A stretch of DNA of 64,000 nucleotides from AP-15 sp963703665 (GCA_963703665.1 CAVPFB010000006.1:186001-250000), one strand, 5' to 3'; positions 53,606-63,250 are shown, counted from the first letter of the stretch. Made by a program: numbers and translations. Notes: generated from the sequence alone by a model not told the origin.

Positions 53606-54853
53606 CTAGAGGAACCCCCGAATGCCGCCGAACAGCCCAAGAGCGCATACCACGCCCGAAACGCCGATGATCAGCGACAGATACCATCCGCGCGGGCGGA
53701 GCGGCGCCGGCAGGGCCTTCACCGCCAGCGCCACCAGGAAACCGATCACCAGCGGCAGCAGGAAGGCGTTCAAGACCTGTGCCGCGATGTTGAGCCATAC
53801 CAGATCGGGAACGAACCAGACGAGCACTGCAGCGCCGACAGCGCCGGCCGCGTAGACGGCGTAAAACCATCCCGCCTCCAGCGGTCGAGTTTCCAGCGAA
53901 CGCCGGTAGCCGGCGACCTCGCCAACCCCCCAGGCCAGCGCCAGCGAGGACACGATCGCTGCGATCAGCGAGGCTCCGAGCACGCCCGCCCCAAAAACCA
54001 GGTGTCCCGCCTGCTCGCCGAGCACCGGCGCCAACGCATCGCCGATCTGACCGACGCTGGCGAGGCCGGCCGTCGCACCGCCCGACGTCAGCACCGCCGC
54101 GGCGGCGACCAGCACGGCTGCGGTCAGGCACTGGGTCAGCACCGCGCCGGCAAGGGTGTCCCAGCGCGCGGCGTTGATGTCGTCGGGGCGCAGCTTTTTA
54201 TCGACGGTCGCGGATTGCTGATAAAAGACCATCCAAGGATTGAACGTCGCGCCGATGATCGCCGCCCCGAGATAGACGAATTCGCGATTGCCGAGCGGCA
54301 AATCGGCGGCGTCGTGCAACAAGGTTGCGAGCTTCGGATGCGCAACCCAGGCGACGGCAAAAAAGGCGAGCTCGGACAGGCCGATGACGAGCCCGGTCCG
54401 TTCGACCCTGCGATAGGACCCGGTGGCCACGACGGCCAGCAGCGCCGCCGCTGCGGCCGGTAGGGTGAGGCTGCGCGGCAGGCCGTAAAGTTCTCCGATA
54501 CCGGCGACGCCGGTGAACTCGGTGACCAGCGAGCCGAGCGTCGCCACCGCCAAGCCCGCGGTCGAGAGCCAGGCCCATCCCGCGCCGAACCGCTCGCGGA
54601 TCAGCTCGCCGTGGCCGCGCCCGGTAGCGATCCCCAGCCGCACCGTCAGCTCCTGGACCATGTACAACATCGGGATCAGCAGCAGCAGCAGCGGCAGCAG
54701 CCGATAGCCCCACCGCGCCCCGCTCTGCGCGGCAGTCACCACGTTTCCGGCGTCGGTGTCGGCCAGCATGACCAAGAGGCCGGGACCCCAGACCGCGAGC
54801 CGACGCAGCGTCGGCGCGATTCTGCGTCGTCTGGGCCGGGCTCTCGCGCCCAT
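53606..54853 (-). CDS. Nramp-family divalent metal transporter, atypical
   Basis: 415 residues with about eleven membrane helices. The helix-1 loop reads DTDAGN (32-37; the canonical motif is DPGN), and the helix-6 loop reads ATFNPWMVF, with Asn205-Pro206-Trp207 in place of the canonical Met-Pro-His. The missing metal-binding Met suggests a substrate other than Mn/Fe, for example Mg, as in Nramp-related magnesium transporters. The overall arrangement still fits the family. Confidence 0.82.
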   Translation of the reverse strand: MGARARPRRRRIAPTLRRLAVWGPGLLVMLADTDAGNVVTAAQSGARWGYRLLPLLLLLIPMLYMVQELTVRLGIATGRGHGELIRERFGAGWAWLSTAGLAVATLGSLVTEFTGVAGIGELYGLPRSLTLPAAAAALLAVVATGSYRRVERTGLVIGLSELAFFAVAWVAHPKLATLLHDAADLPLGNREFVYLGAAIIGATFNPWMVFYQQSATVDKKLRPDDINAARWDTLAGAVLTQCLTAAVLVAAAAVLTSGGATAGLASVGQIGDALAPVLGEQAGHLVFGAGVLGASLIAAIVSSLALAWGVGEVAGYRRSLETRPLEAGWFYAVYAAGAVGAAVLVWFVPDLVWLNIAAQVLNAFLLPLVIGFLVALAVKALPAPLRPRGWYLSLIIGVSGVVCALGLFGGIRGFL

Positions 54854-55108
54854 GATACGGACCCTTGAAATTCGTCGGGAGCGGCGACGCTAGCCTATCG
54901 GGGCCGGTCGGTCAGCTTGCGTTTCGATCGCGCGAGCCGCATAGGACGCCCGATCGAAGCCGTGCGCTCGCCGCGCGGCGCAATGGGAGCACGGGCTGCC
55001 GCAGCTCACCGCTCGGAGATGATGCGCCGCCGCCTGGAGTACGGGGCGCTGCTGGGCTAGCCTGACCGGGATAATGCCCGCCGATCGGGCTTTCGGGAGG
55101 AGAGAAGG

Positions 55109-56131
55109 GTGCAAAAGACGACGCGCCGCAGTCTGGCCCGGCTGATGGCGGTCGGCGCCGCCTCGGCCGTCGTGCTCAACATCGTCCGTGCGCGCAGCGA
55201 CACCCCCGCTTTCCACTACAAATTCGGCGGCGACCTGCCGGTCTCCCATCCGAACTCGGTCCGGATGAAGGCGGCGGCCGAGCAGATGCGCGAGCAATCG
55301 GGCGGCCGGCTCACCATCGACTTCTTCGCCGACAACGTATTAGGCGGCGACACCTCGATGCTGTCGCAGCTGCGTGCCGGCGCCATTCAATTCTTGATGT
55401 TCGGCGGTGACATATTGGCGACGGTGCTGCCGGTCGCCGATCTCGCCGGCACGCCTTACGCGTTCAAGGATTACAACCAGGTCTGGGCCGCGGTCGACGG
55501 CGATCTCGGCGGCTTCCTCGGCAAAAAGATCTCCGGCATCGGCATTCATGTGCTGGATCGCTGGTGGGACCTCGGGTTTCGGCAGATCACCAGCAACATC
55601 CGCCCGATCGTCGCTCCGGCTGACCTGAAGGGGTTCAAGATCCGGGTTCCGGTCAGCCCGATGCGCGTATCGCTGTTCAAGGCGCTGGGGGCGGCGCCGA
55701 CCGCGATCAATTTCGCCGAGCTTTATTCGGCGCTGCAGACCCGTCTGGTCGACGGCCAGGAGACGCCGCTGGTAACAATCGAAACCGCGAAGCTTTACGA
55801 GGTACAGAAATACTGCTCGATGACGCGCCATGTCTGGAGCGGGCAGATGACGCTCGCCAACATGGCCGCCTGGCAGCGGCTCCCCGAGGAGCTGCGCGAA
55901 ATCGCGGCGCGCAACATCAACGGCGCGGCGGTCGCCTCGCGCGCCGACGTCGCCAAGATCGAAGTAGCGGCGCGACAGCGGATGACGGCGCACGGGCTGG
56001 TCTTCAACGATCCCGACCAGCGGCCCTTCCGTGACACGCTGGCCAAGGCAGGCTTTTACGCCGAATGGCGCCGCCGCTTCGGCGACGAGGCCTGGAATTT
56101 GCTGGAAAAATATGCGGGCAAGCTCGGCTGA
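55109..56131 (+). CDS. TRAP transporter substrate-binding protein (DctP family)
   Basis: 340-residue periplasmic binding protein. A twin-arginine-type start (TTRRSLARLMAVGAASAVV) suggests Tat export. ADLKGFKIRVP, INFAELYSALQTRLVDGQE and YCSMTRHVWSGQM are typical of DctP-type receptors for organic acids. GTG start with GGAGGAG upstream. No DctQ or DctM permease gene is adjacent, so it is an orphan here. Confidence 0.88.
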   Translation: MQKTTRRSLARLMAVGAASAVVLNIVRARSDTPAFHYKFGGDLPVSHPNSVRMKAAAEQMREQSGGRLTIDFFADNVLGGDTSMLSQLRAGAIQFLMFGGDILATVLPVADLAGTPYAFKDYNQVWAAVDGDLGGFLGKKISGIGIHVLDRWWDLGFRQITSNIRPIVAPADLKGFKIRVPVSPMRVSLFKALGAAPTAINFAELYSALQTRLVDGQETPLVTIETAKLYEVQKYCSMTRHVWSGQMTLANMAAWQRLPEELREIAARNINGAAVASRADVAKIEVAARQRMTAHGLVFNDPDQRPFRDTLAKAGFYAEWRRRFGDEAWNLLEKYAGKLG

Positions 56132-56215
56132 AACGCTGCTCGGGCGGCACGGCGATACCGGTGCGGCTGGCCCGCTGCAAGGAGTGAATGAACGCATCCG
56201 AGCGGGAGAACGATG

Positions 56216-56857
56216 ATGGCGCATCCGATCGTCTACGGCCCGGCCGGCAGCACCTATGTGTGGAGCGCGCGCCTGACGCTCGCCGAAAAGGGCGTCACCC
56301 ACGAACTTGTCGAGGTGCCGTTCGGCGGCCATCGCGAGGCGGCGCATCTGGCGCGCCAGCCCTTCGCCAAGGTCCCAGCCTTCGAGCACGACGGTTTCGC
56401 CCTCTACGAGACCCAGGCGATCATGCGCTATGTCGACGAGCGTTTTCCGGGAGCGCCGCTGCAGCCCGAGGACGTGCATCAATGGTCGCGGATGAACCAG
56501 TTGATCGGCATCGTCGATGCCTATGCCTGGCCCAGCATCGCCGGAACCATCCTTTACAACCGCATGCTGGTTCCGCGTCTCGGCGGCGCCCCGGACGAGG
56601 CGGCGATCGCCGCCGCATTGCCGCGCGCGGCGCTGTGCCTCGCCGAGATCGACCGGCTGATGGAGGAGCACCGCTTTCTCGCCGGCGATAATGTCAGCCT
56701 CGCCGATCTGATGGTGATCCCGATCCTCTACTACTTCGCCAACCTGCCCGATGGCCGCGCCCCGCTCGCCGGGCATCCGAAATTGCAGGACTGGATGCGA
56801 CACATGGAGACGCGGCAGAGCTTTCAGGTGACAAAGCCGCCGCTGCCGCGCGGATGA
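56216..56857 (+). CDS. Glutathione S-transferase family protein
   Basis: 213 residues with an N-terminal thioredoxin-like domain (PIVYGPAGSTYVWSARLTLAEKG, with Ser as the likely active residue region) and a C-terminal helical domain (GDNVSLADLMVIPILYY, the GST N-capping motif). KVPAFEHDG and ETQAIMRYVD bind glutathione. Two adjacent ATGs (56213 and 56216); the second has better spacing to GGGAG. Substrate not evident. Confidence 0.88.
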   Translation: MAHPIVYGPAGSTYVWSARLTLAEKGVTHELVEVPFGGHREAAHLARQPFAKVPAFEHDGFALYETQAIMRYVDERFPGAPLQPEDVHQWSRMNQLIGIVDAYAWPSIAGTILYNRMLVPRLGGAPDEAAIAAALPRAALCLAEIDRLMEEHRFLAGDNVSLADLMVIPILYYFANLPDGRAPLAGHPKLQDWMRHMETRQSFQVTKPPLPRG

Positions 56858-57083
56858 ACAGGGCATCCGCGGTGCGGCTGCTGCAGTTCGCCGCGGTGCT
56901 GCCGACGGCACCCGCGCTGGTGCAGACCGGGACACCTCAAGCTGGACGACGATCCCCGCCGATTGGGAACTGCCCCGCCGGCAATGGGGATTTTCCCACG
57001 CGGTTGATGCGGTGCTGGCCTTCGCCGCCCTCGGCTTCGCCGCGTTCCCGATGTTCGGCCGCGGGACGAGCCGGGGCCGCGCG

Positions 57084-57302
57084 TTACTTCCGGTAGGGGT
57101 TGACGAGGCCGGCGACGATCCCGCTCAGGACCTCGCGCAGCTGGCGCTCGTCGCAGCCGATCAGCACCGCATCCTCGAGCGCTTCCTGCGCCAGCTCGCG
57201 CAGCTCGGCGAGGTTCTCGTTCAGCACCTTGATCTTCTCGACGCAGGAGACCGGCTCGCCTTCGGGCGTCCGCCACACCGGAAAATCGCTCGATTCGGCC
57301 AT
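57084..57302 (-). CDS. Conserved small hypothetical protein
   Basis: 72 residues, acidic-helical: MAESSDFPVWRTPEGEP, CVEKIKVLNENLAELRE, then ALEDAVLIGCDERQLREVL and GLVNPYRK. No signal or membrane helix. GGGAGG precedes the ATG. It lies 16 bp downstream of mlaD on the same strand, so it is probably in the NDUFA12-mlaD operon. I do not recognise a function. Confidence 0.75.
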   Translation of the reverse strand: MAESSDFPVWRTPEGEPVSCVEKIKVLNENLAELRELAQEALEDAVLIGCDERQLREVLSGIVAGLVNPYRK

Positions 57303-57318
57303 TGCCCCGACCTCCCGG

Positions 57319-57843
57319 CTATTTGAGCCCACCCGCCGGCGCGCCGCTTTCGGGAGCCCCGCCCGGCGATGCCCCACCGGCCTCCCCCGGCTTCTTCTGT
57401 CCGCCCGGCTGCGAGAAGATCATCTGGCCGATCAGGTTTTCGAGGCTGACCGGCGCCTGGGTGTATTTGATCTGCCCGCCGGGCGCGATGTCCTTGTCCG
57501 AACCGCCCGGCACCAGCGACATGTACTTGTCGCCGAGCAGGCTCGACGAGATGATCTCGGCGACCGTGTCGTCGGGCAGCTTGTATTGCCGCTCGATGCT
57601 CATCGTCACGGTGGCGAGATAGGTTTTCGGGTCGAGGCTTTCGGAGACGATCGAGCCGACCCTGACCCCGGCGATGCGCACGTCGCTGCCGTCGCGAATG
57701 CCGTCGATGCGCTCGAACTGCGCCGTGACCGGATAGCCGCCCACCGCCCGCACCTCGCTCGTCGTATAGGCGAAAAACAAAAACAACGCGGCGACGACCA
57801 GCACGACGGCGCCCATCACCGTCTCGATCACGTTGCCGCGCAT
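57319..57843 (-). CDS. mlaD: Outer membrane lipid asymmetry protein MlaD (MCE domain)
   Basis: 174-residue membrane-anchored periplasmic MCE protein of the Mla phospholipid transport system. Residues 5-27 form the anchor helix; the MCE domain (about 34-115) contains PVTAQFERIDGIRDGSDVRI and VRVGSIV, and SSLLGDKYMSLVPGG. The tail is Gly/Pro-rich and longer than usual. The MlaE/F partners are not in this window. Start at 57843. Confidence 0.9.
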   Translation of the reverse strand: MRGNVIETVMGAVVLVVAALFLFFAYTTSEVRAVGGYPVTAQFERIDGIRDGSDVRIAGVRVGSIVSESLDPKTYLATVTMSIERQYKLPDDTVAEIISSSLLGDKYMSLVPGGSDKDIAPGGQIKYTQAPVSLENLIGQMIFSQPGGQKKPGEAGGASPGGAPESGAPAGGLK

Positions 57844-57898
57844 CGCTCCCGATCCCCGCTGACGCCTTTCGCCGACCGCCTCCAACCGCCCGGCCATC

Positions 57899-58276
57899 TC
57901 AATCGGGGGTCCACGGCTCGTAATCGCCGGTGGTCGCGGCACGCCGCGCGCCGCGCAGGATCGAGCCCGGCGGGTGGTATGCCAAGGGCGTGCCGGTCAT
58001 GTTCGGGAGGTGCTCCTTTTCCCACGGATGGCGGGTGCGCGACGCCGGCCGCGGCACCTCGTCGACCGTGTGGTGCAGCCAGGCATGCCATTCGGCCGGG
58101 ACCTTGGAGCCCTCCGGCTCGCCGGCATAGAGGACCCAGCGCTTTTCGCGGCTGGGCCGTCCGCCGCCCAAGCGCAGCGCCTGTGGCCGCTTGTCGCGAT
58201 AGTAGCGGTTGCCGAGGCTGTCGATCCCGACAGATTCGCCACGCAGCCAGGTCAACAAACGCGTGCCGAGGGTCAT
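57899..58276 (-). CDS. NADH:ubiquinone oxidoreductase subunit NDUFA12-like
   Basis: 125-residue homologue of the complex I accessory subunit B17.2/NDUFA12. TRLLTWLRGESVGIDSLGNRYYR, RRWVLYAGE-like (here KRWVLYAGEPEGSKVPAEWHAWLHHT) and the TGTPLAYHPPGS tail are characteristic. Found in alphaproteobacteria and mitochondria, located next to mlaD as often seen. ATG 58276 has GGAG upstream; an ATG three codons earlier is possible. Confidence 0.9.
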   Translation of the reverse strand: MTLGTRLLTWLRGESVGIDSLGNRYYRDKRPQALRLGGGRPSREKRWVLYAGEPEGSKVPAEWHAWLHHTVDEVPRPASRTRHPWEKEHLPNMTGTPLAYHPPGSILRGARRAATTGDYEPWTPD

Positions 58277-58449
58277 GCGCTCCATCCGTGCCCGACGCCG
58301 CCGGTGCGGGCTGGGGCTTGCGGCGCCGGCGGTTATCGCACCGTGCCCGTCCCGGCGGCAAGTGCCGGCAGAGACGTTGCGCCGGCGCAACATATGGTGG
58401 GTATGCGAGCGCGTGCCTCAAAATGCATTGCCGACTCGTGTGAGACGAT

Positions 58450-58459
58450 CTACATGTAG
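58450..58459. promoter_or_regulatory. CTACATGTAG palindrome upstream of nrdJ
   Basis: Perfect 10-base palindrome 77 bases before the nrdJ start, with a half copy CTACAT at 58481-58486, in the 259-base gap between divergent NDUFA12 and nrdJ genes. It could be a regulator binding site. I cannot assign it to NrdR or to a cobalamin riboswitch. Confidence 0.25.
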
Positions 58460-58535
58460 GCGTCTTGACGCGCTAGCCAGCTACATCTTGCCACGATCGC
58501 GGCTGCCAAGAGACTGGGCATCGGGGGGAACAGCA

Positions 58536-61500
58536 ATGCACATCGCGCGACGCTTTACCACGGCGGGTCGGGATCCCTACGCCACGGTTCCGTTCCGGAC
58601 CGCGACCAGCGAGATCCGCAACCCCGACGGCTCGGTCGTGTTCGAGGCCGAGGGAATCGAGGTCCCGGCCGAATGGAGCCAGGTCGCCTGCGACATCCTC
58701 GCCCAAAAATATTTCCGCAAGGCCGGGGTGCCGGCCCGCTTGGCGCCGGTCGCCGAGGACGGGGTCCCGGCCTGGCTGTGGCGGCGCACGCCCGACGCGG
58801 CGGCTCTGATGGTGTTGCCGGAGAGCGAACGTCACGGCGGCGAGACCGATGCCCGCCAGGTGTTCGACCGGATGGCCGGAACCTGGGCCTATTGGGGCTG
58901 GAAGGGCGGCTATTTCGATGCCGAAGAGGACGCCGGCGCCTTTTACGACGAGATCCGGCTGATGCTGGCGCGGCAGATAGGGGCGCCCAACTCGCCGCAG
59001 TGGTTCAATACCGGCCTCTACTGGGCCTACGGCATCGACGGCCCGGCACAGGGCCACTATTACGTTGATTACCGCAGCGGCGAGCTCTGCGCCTCGATCA
59101 GCGCCTACGAGCACCCGCAGCCGCATGCCTGCTTCATCCAGTCGGTGGCCGACGATCTCGTCAACGACGGCGGGATCATGGATCTGTGGGTGCGCGAGGC
59201 GCGGATCTTCAAATACGGCTCGGGCTCGGGCTCGAATTTCTCGAAATTGCGCGGCGACGGCGAGCGGCTGTCGGGCGGTGGACGCTCCTCCGGGCTGATG
59301 AGCTTTCTGCGCATCGGCGACCGCGCCGCCGGCGCGATCAAATCGGGCGGCACCACCCGGCGCGCCGCCAAGATGGTGATCGTCGACATCGACCATCCCG
59401 ACATCGAGGCGTTTATCGACTGGAAGGTGATCGAGGAGCAGAAGGTCGCCGCCCTCGTCGCCGGCTCGAAGCTCGCCGCCCGGCACCTGAACCTGGTGAT
59501 GGCCGCCTGCCACGACGCACCGGCGGATCCGGCCCGCTCCTGCGACCCGGCCCAGAACCCGGCGCTGAAACGCGAGATCCGCGCCGCCCGCCGCGCGCTG
59601 ATCCCGGAGAACTGCATCCAGCGGGTCATCCAGTTCGGGCGCCAAGGCTTTACCGCGATCGATTTCCGCACCTACGACACCGATTGGGATTCCGAAGCGT
59701 ACCTGACCGTCGCCGGGCAAAACTCGAACAATTCGGTGCGGGTCTCGAACGATTTTCTCGAACGCGTCGCGGCCGACGGCTCCTGGGACCTGACCCGACG
59801 CACCGACGCCAAGATCGCCAGGACATTGCCGGCGCGCGCCTTATGGGACCGGGTCGGGCACGCCGCCTGGGCCTCGGCCGATCCCGGCCTGCAGTTCGAC
59901 ACGACGATCAACGACTGGCACACCTGCCCCGAGAGCGGCCGGATCAACGCCTCGAACCCGTGCTCCGAATACAATTTCCTCGACGACACCGCCTGCAACC
60001 TCGCCTCGCTGAATTTGATGGCGTTTCGCCGCGAGGCGCCCGCTCCCGCGGAAGCGGCGGGCGCGTTCGACGCCGAGGCCTTTGCCCATGCCGTGCGGCT
60101 GTGGACCCTGGTGCTCGAAATTTCGGTGATGATGGCGCAGTTCCCGTCGCCCGAGATTGCCCGCCGCTCCTATGCCTTCCGCACCCTCGGCCTCGGCTAC
60201 GCCAATCTCGGCGGGTTGCTGATGGCGATGGGCATCGCCTATGACAGCGCCGAAGGCCGCGCCCTGGCCGCTGCGGTCACCGCGCTCTTGACCGGGGCGA
60301 GCTATGCCGCCTCGGCCGAGATGGCCGGCGACCCCGGATTGACCCCGCGCGGCGCCTTTCCCGGCTATGCGCCAAACCGCGAGGGCATGCTGCGCGTCAT
60401 CCGCAACCACCGCCGCGCTGCGCATGGCGGGGACGCCGGCTATGAGGGGCTGTCGATTTTGCCGGTCCCGCTCGACGCCGCGAACTGCCCCGATCCGCTT
60501 CTCGTCGCGGCGGCCCGCCGGGCCTGGGACACGGCCCTGACGCAGGGTGAACGGCACGGCTTCCGCAACGCCCAGGCGACGGTCATCGCCCCGACCGGCA
60601 CGATCGGCCTGGTCATGGATTGCGATACCACCGGGATCGAGCCCGATTTCGCATTGGTCAAATTCAAGAAGCTCGCCGGCGGCGGCTATTTCAAGATCAT
60701 CAACCGCGCGGTGCCGCAGGCGCTCGCCGCCCTCGGCTACGACGCCGCCCAGACCGCCGCGATCGAGCGCTATGCGCTGGGCCACGGAACCCTGGACAAT
60801 TCTGGGCCGGCCGTCGCCGGAGCGCCCGGACGAGACGCCGGCGCCCCCGCCATCAATCACCAAAGCCTGCGCGCCAGGGGCTTCGACGAGCGGGCATTGG
60901 CCGCGGCCGAGGCGGCGCTCGCCACCGCCTTCGACATCAAGTTCGCCTTCAACAAATGGACCCTGGGCGAAGATTTCTGCACCGGGCAGCTCGGCATTCT
61001 GCCCTGCGCCCTCGATGACCCGGACTTCGATCTGTTGTCGGCCCTCGGCTTCAGCCGCGCCGAGATCGACGCCGCCAACACCTGGTGCTGCGGCGCGATG
61101 ACGCTCGAAGGCGCGCCGCACCTGAAAGCCGAGCACCTGCCGGTGTTCGATTGCGCGAGCCCGTGCGGGCCTACCGGCACCCGCGCATTGTCGGCCGAAA
61201 GCCACATCCGGATGATGGCGGCGGCGCAGCCCTTCATCTCGGGGGCGATCTCGAAGACCATCAACATGCCGAACGCGGCGAGCGTCGAGGATTGCAAGGA
61301 GGCCTACTGGCTCTCCTGGCGGCTCGGGCTCAAGGCGACCGCACTCTACCGCGACGGCTCGAAGCTGTCGCAGCCGCTGGCCGCGAGCCTATTCGGCCCC
61401 GACGAGGAGGCGCAGGACCGCGCGGCGGAGCTCTACGAGCTGTCGCCGGCGCGGCGCGCTCCGCTGGTCGCCGAGCGGATCGTCGAACGCGTGGTCGAGC

Positions 61501-62297
61501 GGGTGGTCGAGCGCGTCGTCCAGCGCGGCGAGCGCCGGCGGCTGCCGAACCGGCGCAAGGGCTATACGCAAAAGGCCACGGTCGGCGGCCACAAGGTCTA
61601 TCTGCGCACCGGCGAGCACGAGGACGGCCGCCTCGCCGAGCTCTTTATCGACATGCACAAGGAGGGCTCGGCCTTCCGCTCGCTGATGCACAATTTCGCG
61701 ATCGCGATCTCGATGGGCCTGCAATACGGGGTGCCGCTCGAGGAGTTTGTCGAGTCGTTCACCTTCAGCCGGTTCGAGCCGTCCGGCATCGTCGAGGGCA
61801 ACGATGCGATCAAGATGGCGACCTCGATCCTCGACTACATCTTCCGCGAGCTGGCGATCTCCTATCTCGGCCGCGGCGACCTCGCCCACGCCGAGCCCGC
61901 CGACCTGCTGCCCGACACCGTCGGCAAGGGCGAAGCCCAGTCGAGCCTGCGCGACCCCGGCGGCGACGACCGCCCGGAGCCCGCCCGCGCCTCCGACCCG
62001 TCGCCGACGGAGGAGCGCAGCTCGATGCCGCGCGAGGTCTCGAACGGCTTCGTCCGCAACAAGCTGACCCTCCTGCACGGCGGCGCCGGCCGCGGCGCCC
62101 CGATCGCCCTCGCCCTCGCCGACCCGCTGCCAGAGGCTGAGACCGAAACCCTCGCGCTCCGCCTGGAACGCATCCGCGCCGCCCGCATCCGCGGCTACGA
62201 AGGCGACAGCTGCGCCGAATGCGGCAACTTCACCCTGATCCGCAACGGCACCTGCCTCAAATGCGACACCTGCGGCGCTACATCGGGGTGTAGTTGA
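58536..62297 (+). CDS. nrdJ: Vitamin B12-dependent ribonucleotide reductase (class II)
   Basis: Adenosylcobalamin-dependent reductase making deoxyribonucleotides without an oxygen requirement; 1253 residues. The start MHIARRFTTAGRDPYA is typical. The active-site segment NPCSEYNFLDDTACNLASLN places the radical-pathway Cys at 476 (NPCSE). GSGSGSNFSKLRG and the PTGTIGLVMDCDTTGIEPDF loop are intact. The C-terminus carries a Cys-rich zinc-like tail (CAECGNFTLIRNGTCLKCDTCG). ATG 58536 lies after a GGGGGG stretch. No other nrd gene is nearby. Confidence 0.96.
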   Translation: MHIARRFTTAGRDPYATVPFRTATSEIRNPDGSVVFEAEGIEVPAEWSQVACDILAQKYFRKAGVPARLAPVAEDGVPAWLWRRTPDAAALMVLPESERHGGETDARQVFDRMAGTWAYWGWKGGYFDAEEDAGAFYDEIRLMLARQIGAPNSPQWFNTGLYWAYGIDGPAQGHYYVDYRSGELCASISAYEHPQPHACFIQSVADDLVNDGGIMDLWVREARIFKYGSGSGSNFSKLRGDGERLSGGGRSSGLMSFLRIGDRAAGAIKSGGTTRRAAKMVIVDIDHPDIEAFIDWKVIEEQKVAALVAGSKLAARHLNLVMAACHDAPADPARSCDPAQNPALKREIRAARRALIPENCIQRVIQFGRQGFTAIDFRTYDTDWDSEAYLTVAGQNSNNSVRVSNDFLERVAADGSWDLTRRTDAKIARTLPARALWDRVGHAAWASADPGLQFDTTINDWHTCPESGRINASNPCSEYNFLDDTACNLASLNLMAFRREAPAPAEAAGAFDAEAFAHAVRLWTLVLEISVMMAQFPSPEIARRSYAFRTLGLGYANLGGLLMAMGIAYDSAEGRALAAAVTALLTGASYAASAEMAGDPGLTPRGAFPGYAPNREGMLRVIRNHRRAAHGGDAGYEGLSILPVPLDAANCPDPLLVAAARRAWDTALTQGERHGFRNAQATVIAPTGTIGLVMDCDTTGIEPDFALVKFKKLAGGGYFKIINRAVPQALAALGYDAAQTAAIERYALGHGTLDNSGPAVAGAPGRDAGAPAINHQSLRARGFDERALAAAEAALATAFDIKFAFNKWTLGEDFCTGQLGILPCALDDPDFDLLSALGFSRAEIDAANTWCCGAMTLEGAPHLKAEHLPVFDCASPCGPTGTRALSAESHIRMMAAAQPFISGAISKTINMPNAASVEDCKEAYWLSWRLGLKATALYRDGSKLSQPLAASLFGPDEEAQDRAAELYELSPARRAPLVAERIVERVVERVVERVVQRGERRRLPNRRKGYTQKATVGGHKVYLRTGEHEDGRLAELFIDMHKEGSAFRSLMHNFAIAISMGLQYGVPLEEFVESFTFSRFEPSGIVEGNDAIKMATSILDYIFRELAISYLGRGDLAHAEPADLLPDTVGKGEAQSSLRDPGGDDRPEPARASDPSPTEERSSMPREVSNGFVRNKLTLLHGGAGRGAPIALALADPLPEAETETLALRLERIRAARIRGYEGDSCAECGNFTLIRNGTCLKCDTCGATSGCS

Positions 62298-62368
62298 CAC
62301 GATAGCGGTGAAATCTGGTGCTGGCGTTGGATTCCCTTAAACGAATCAGGAAATATGAGGATAAATAA

Positions 62369-63004
62369 ATGAATTGTGAAATCGAATTTCTCCCGGTCGG
62401 TGACACTTCGCGGGCCGGAGACGCGATCGTGGTCCGTTACGGCGACGCCTCTTCTTACGAGCTTATGATTGTCGACGGCGGAAATAGGGATTCAGGCAAG
62501 GCTCTCGTCGAACATGTTCGGAAACATTTTGACGACAAGGTTATTTCGCATGTGGTGCTGACCCATGCCGACGCCGATCATGCGTCGGGGTTGAGGGTGG
62601 TGCTGGCCGAGCTGCCGGTCACGAATTTGTGGATGCACGTGCCGTGGGATTTGGCTGCCGCATCGCGCCCGTATTTCGCCAACAAGAACTGGACGATCGA
62701 CGGGCTGAGAGTGGCGATCCGCGAAGAATACGATGTGCTAGTCGAGCTGGTGCAGCTAGCCGCCGGGCGAAAAGTAGCCCTTCGGTTGCCTGTTGCCGGG
62801 GCTAGTGTCGGCCCGTTCCAGGTGCTTGCCCCTCATCAAGATGTCTATACGGTATTGATGCCGCAATTCGATCGCACGCCCGACCCGGATCAGAAGGCGA
62901 TCGAGGCGACGGGCTGGTGGATCGGAAAGCAGGGGATCATCGCACGTATACTCGAGAAGGTCGCCGCGAAGGCCCAAACCTGGGTGACCGAGACCTGGGA
63001 CGGA
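62369..63004 (+). pseudogene. MBL-fold metallohydrolase, 5' fragment
   Basis: About 212 codons of an MBL-fold protein: IVDGGNRDSGKALVEHV and the metal motif VVLTHADADHASGL, then a linker region to QTWVTETWD, after which family similarity stops at about 63002. The frame continues into unrelated sequence, giving a chimeric reading frame to 63370. The catalytic second half, with further metal ligands, is missing. A ribosome binding site GAGGA lies at 62352. Upstream DNA is AT-richer than the nrdJ side. The 3' end of the same family reappears at 63891. Confidence 0.75.
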
Positions 63005-63064
63005 GCTGCAGAGAGCGGCAGGCGCGGCGGGAGATATGGTCAGCGGTGCAAAGAGGAGACACCG

Positions 63065-63250
63065 ATGAGGTTCACGCGGATCACCGTCGATCCCGGCAGA
63101 TGGGCGGGGTCCCCTGCCTGCGACGGCTGCGCATCCCAGTCGCGACGGCCGTCGCGATGGTGGCGACGGCATGGCCGAGGAAGAGATCCTTGCCGCCTAT
63201 CCCGATCGGCGAGGATATCCTCGAGCTCGCTGCGACCCGCCGTTCACGAC
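63065..63250 (+). pseudogene. DUF433 family antitoxin-like remnant
   Basis: MRFTRITVDPGR, then GGVPCLRRLRIPVATAVAMVA in a second frame and DGMAEEEILAAYPD in a third, followed by EDILELA. This is the order of DUF433 (VapB-like/HTH) proteins, but three one-base losses break it. AGAGGAGA lies just upstream as a former ribosome binding site. It sits inside the broken MBL gene. Confidence 0.65.

Noticed and set aside
54854..55108. Open frame between nramp and the TRAP gene
   Set aside because: No homology, no ribosome binding site; treated as intergenic.
56858..57083. Short plus-strand frame after the GST gene
   Set aside because: Low-complexity, overlaps the 72-residue gene on the other strand and shows no family features.
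58209..58535. Possible 109-codon N-terminal extension of nrdJ
   Set aside because: Lies in the intergenic region and overlaps the start of NDUFA12; homology starts at MHIARRF and a G-rich site precedes it.
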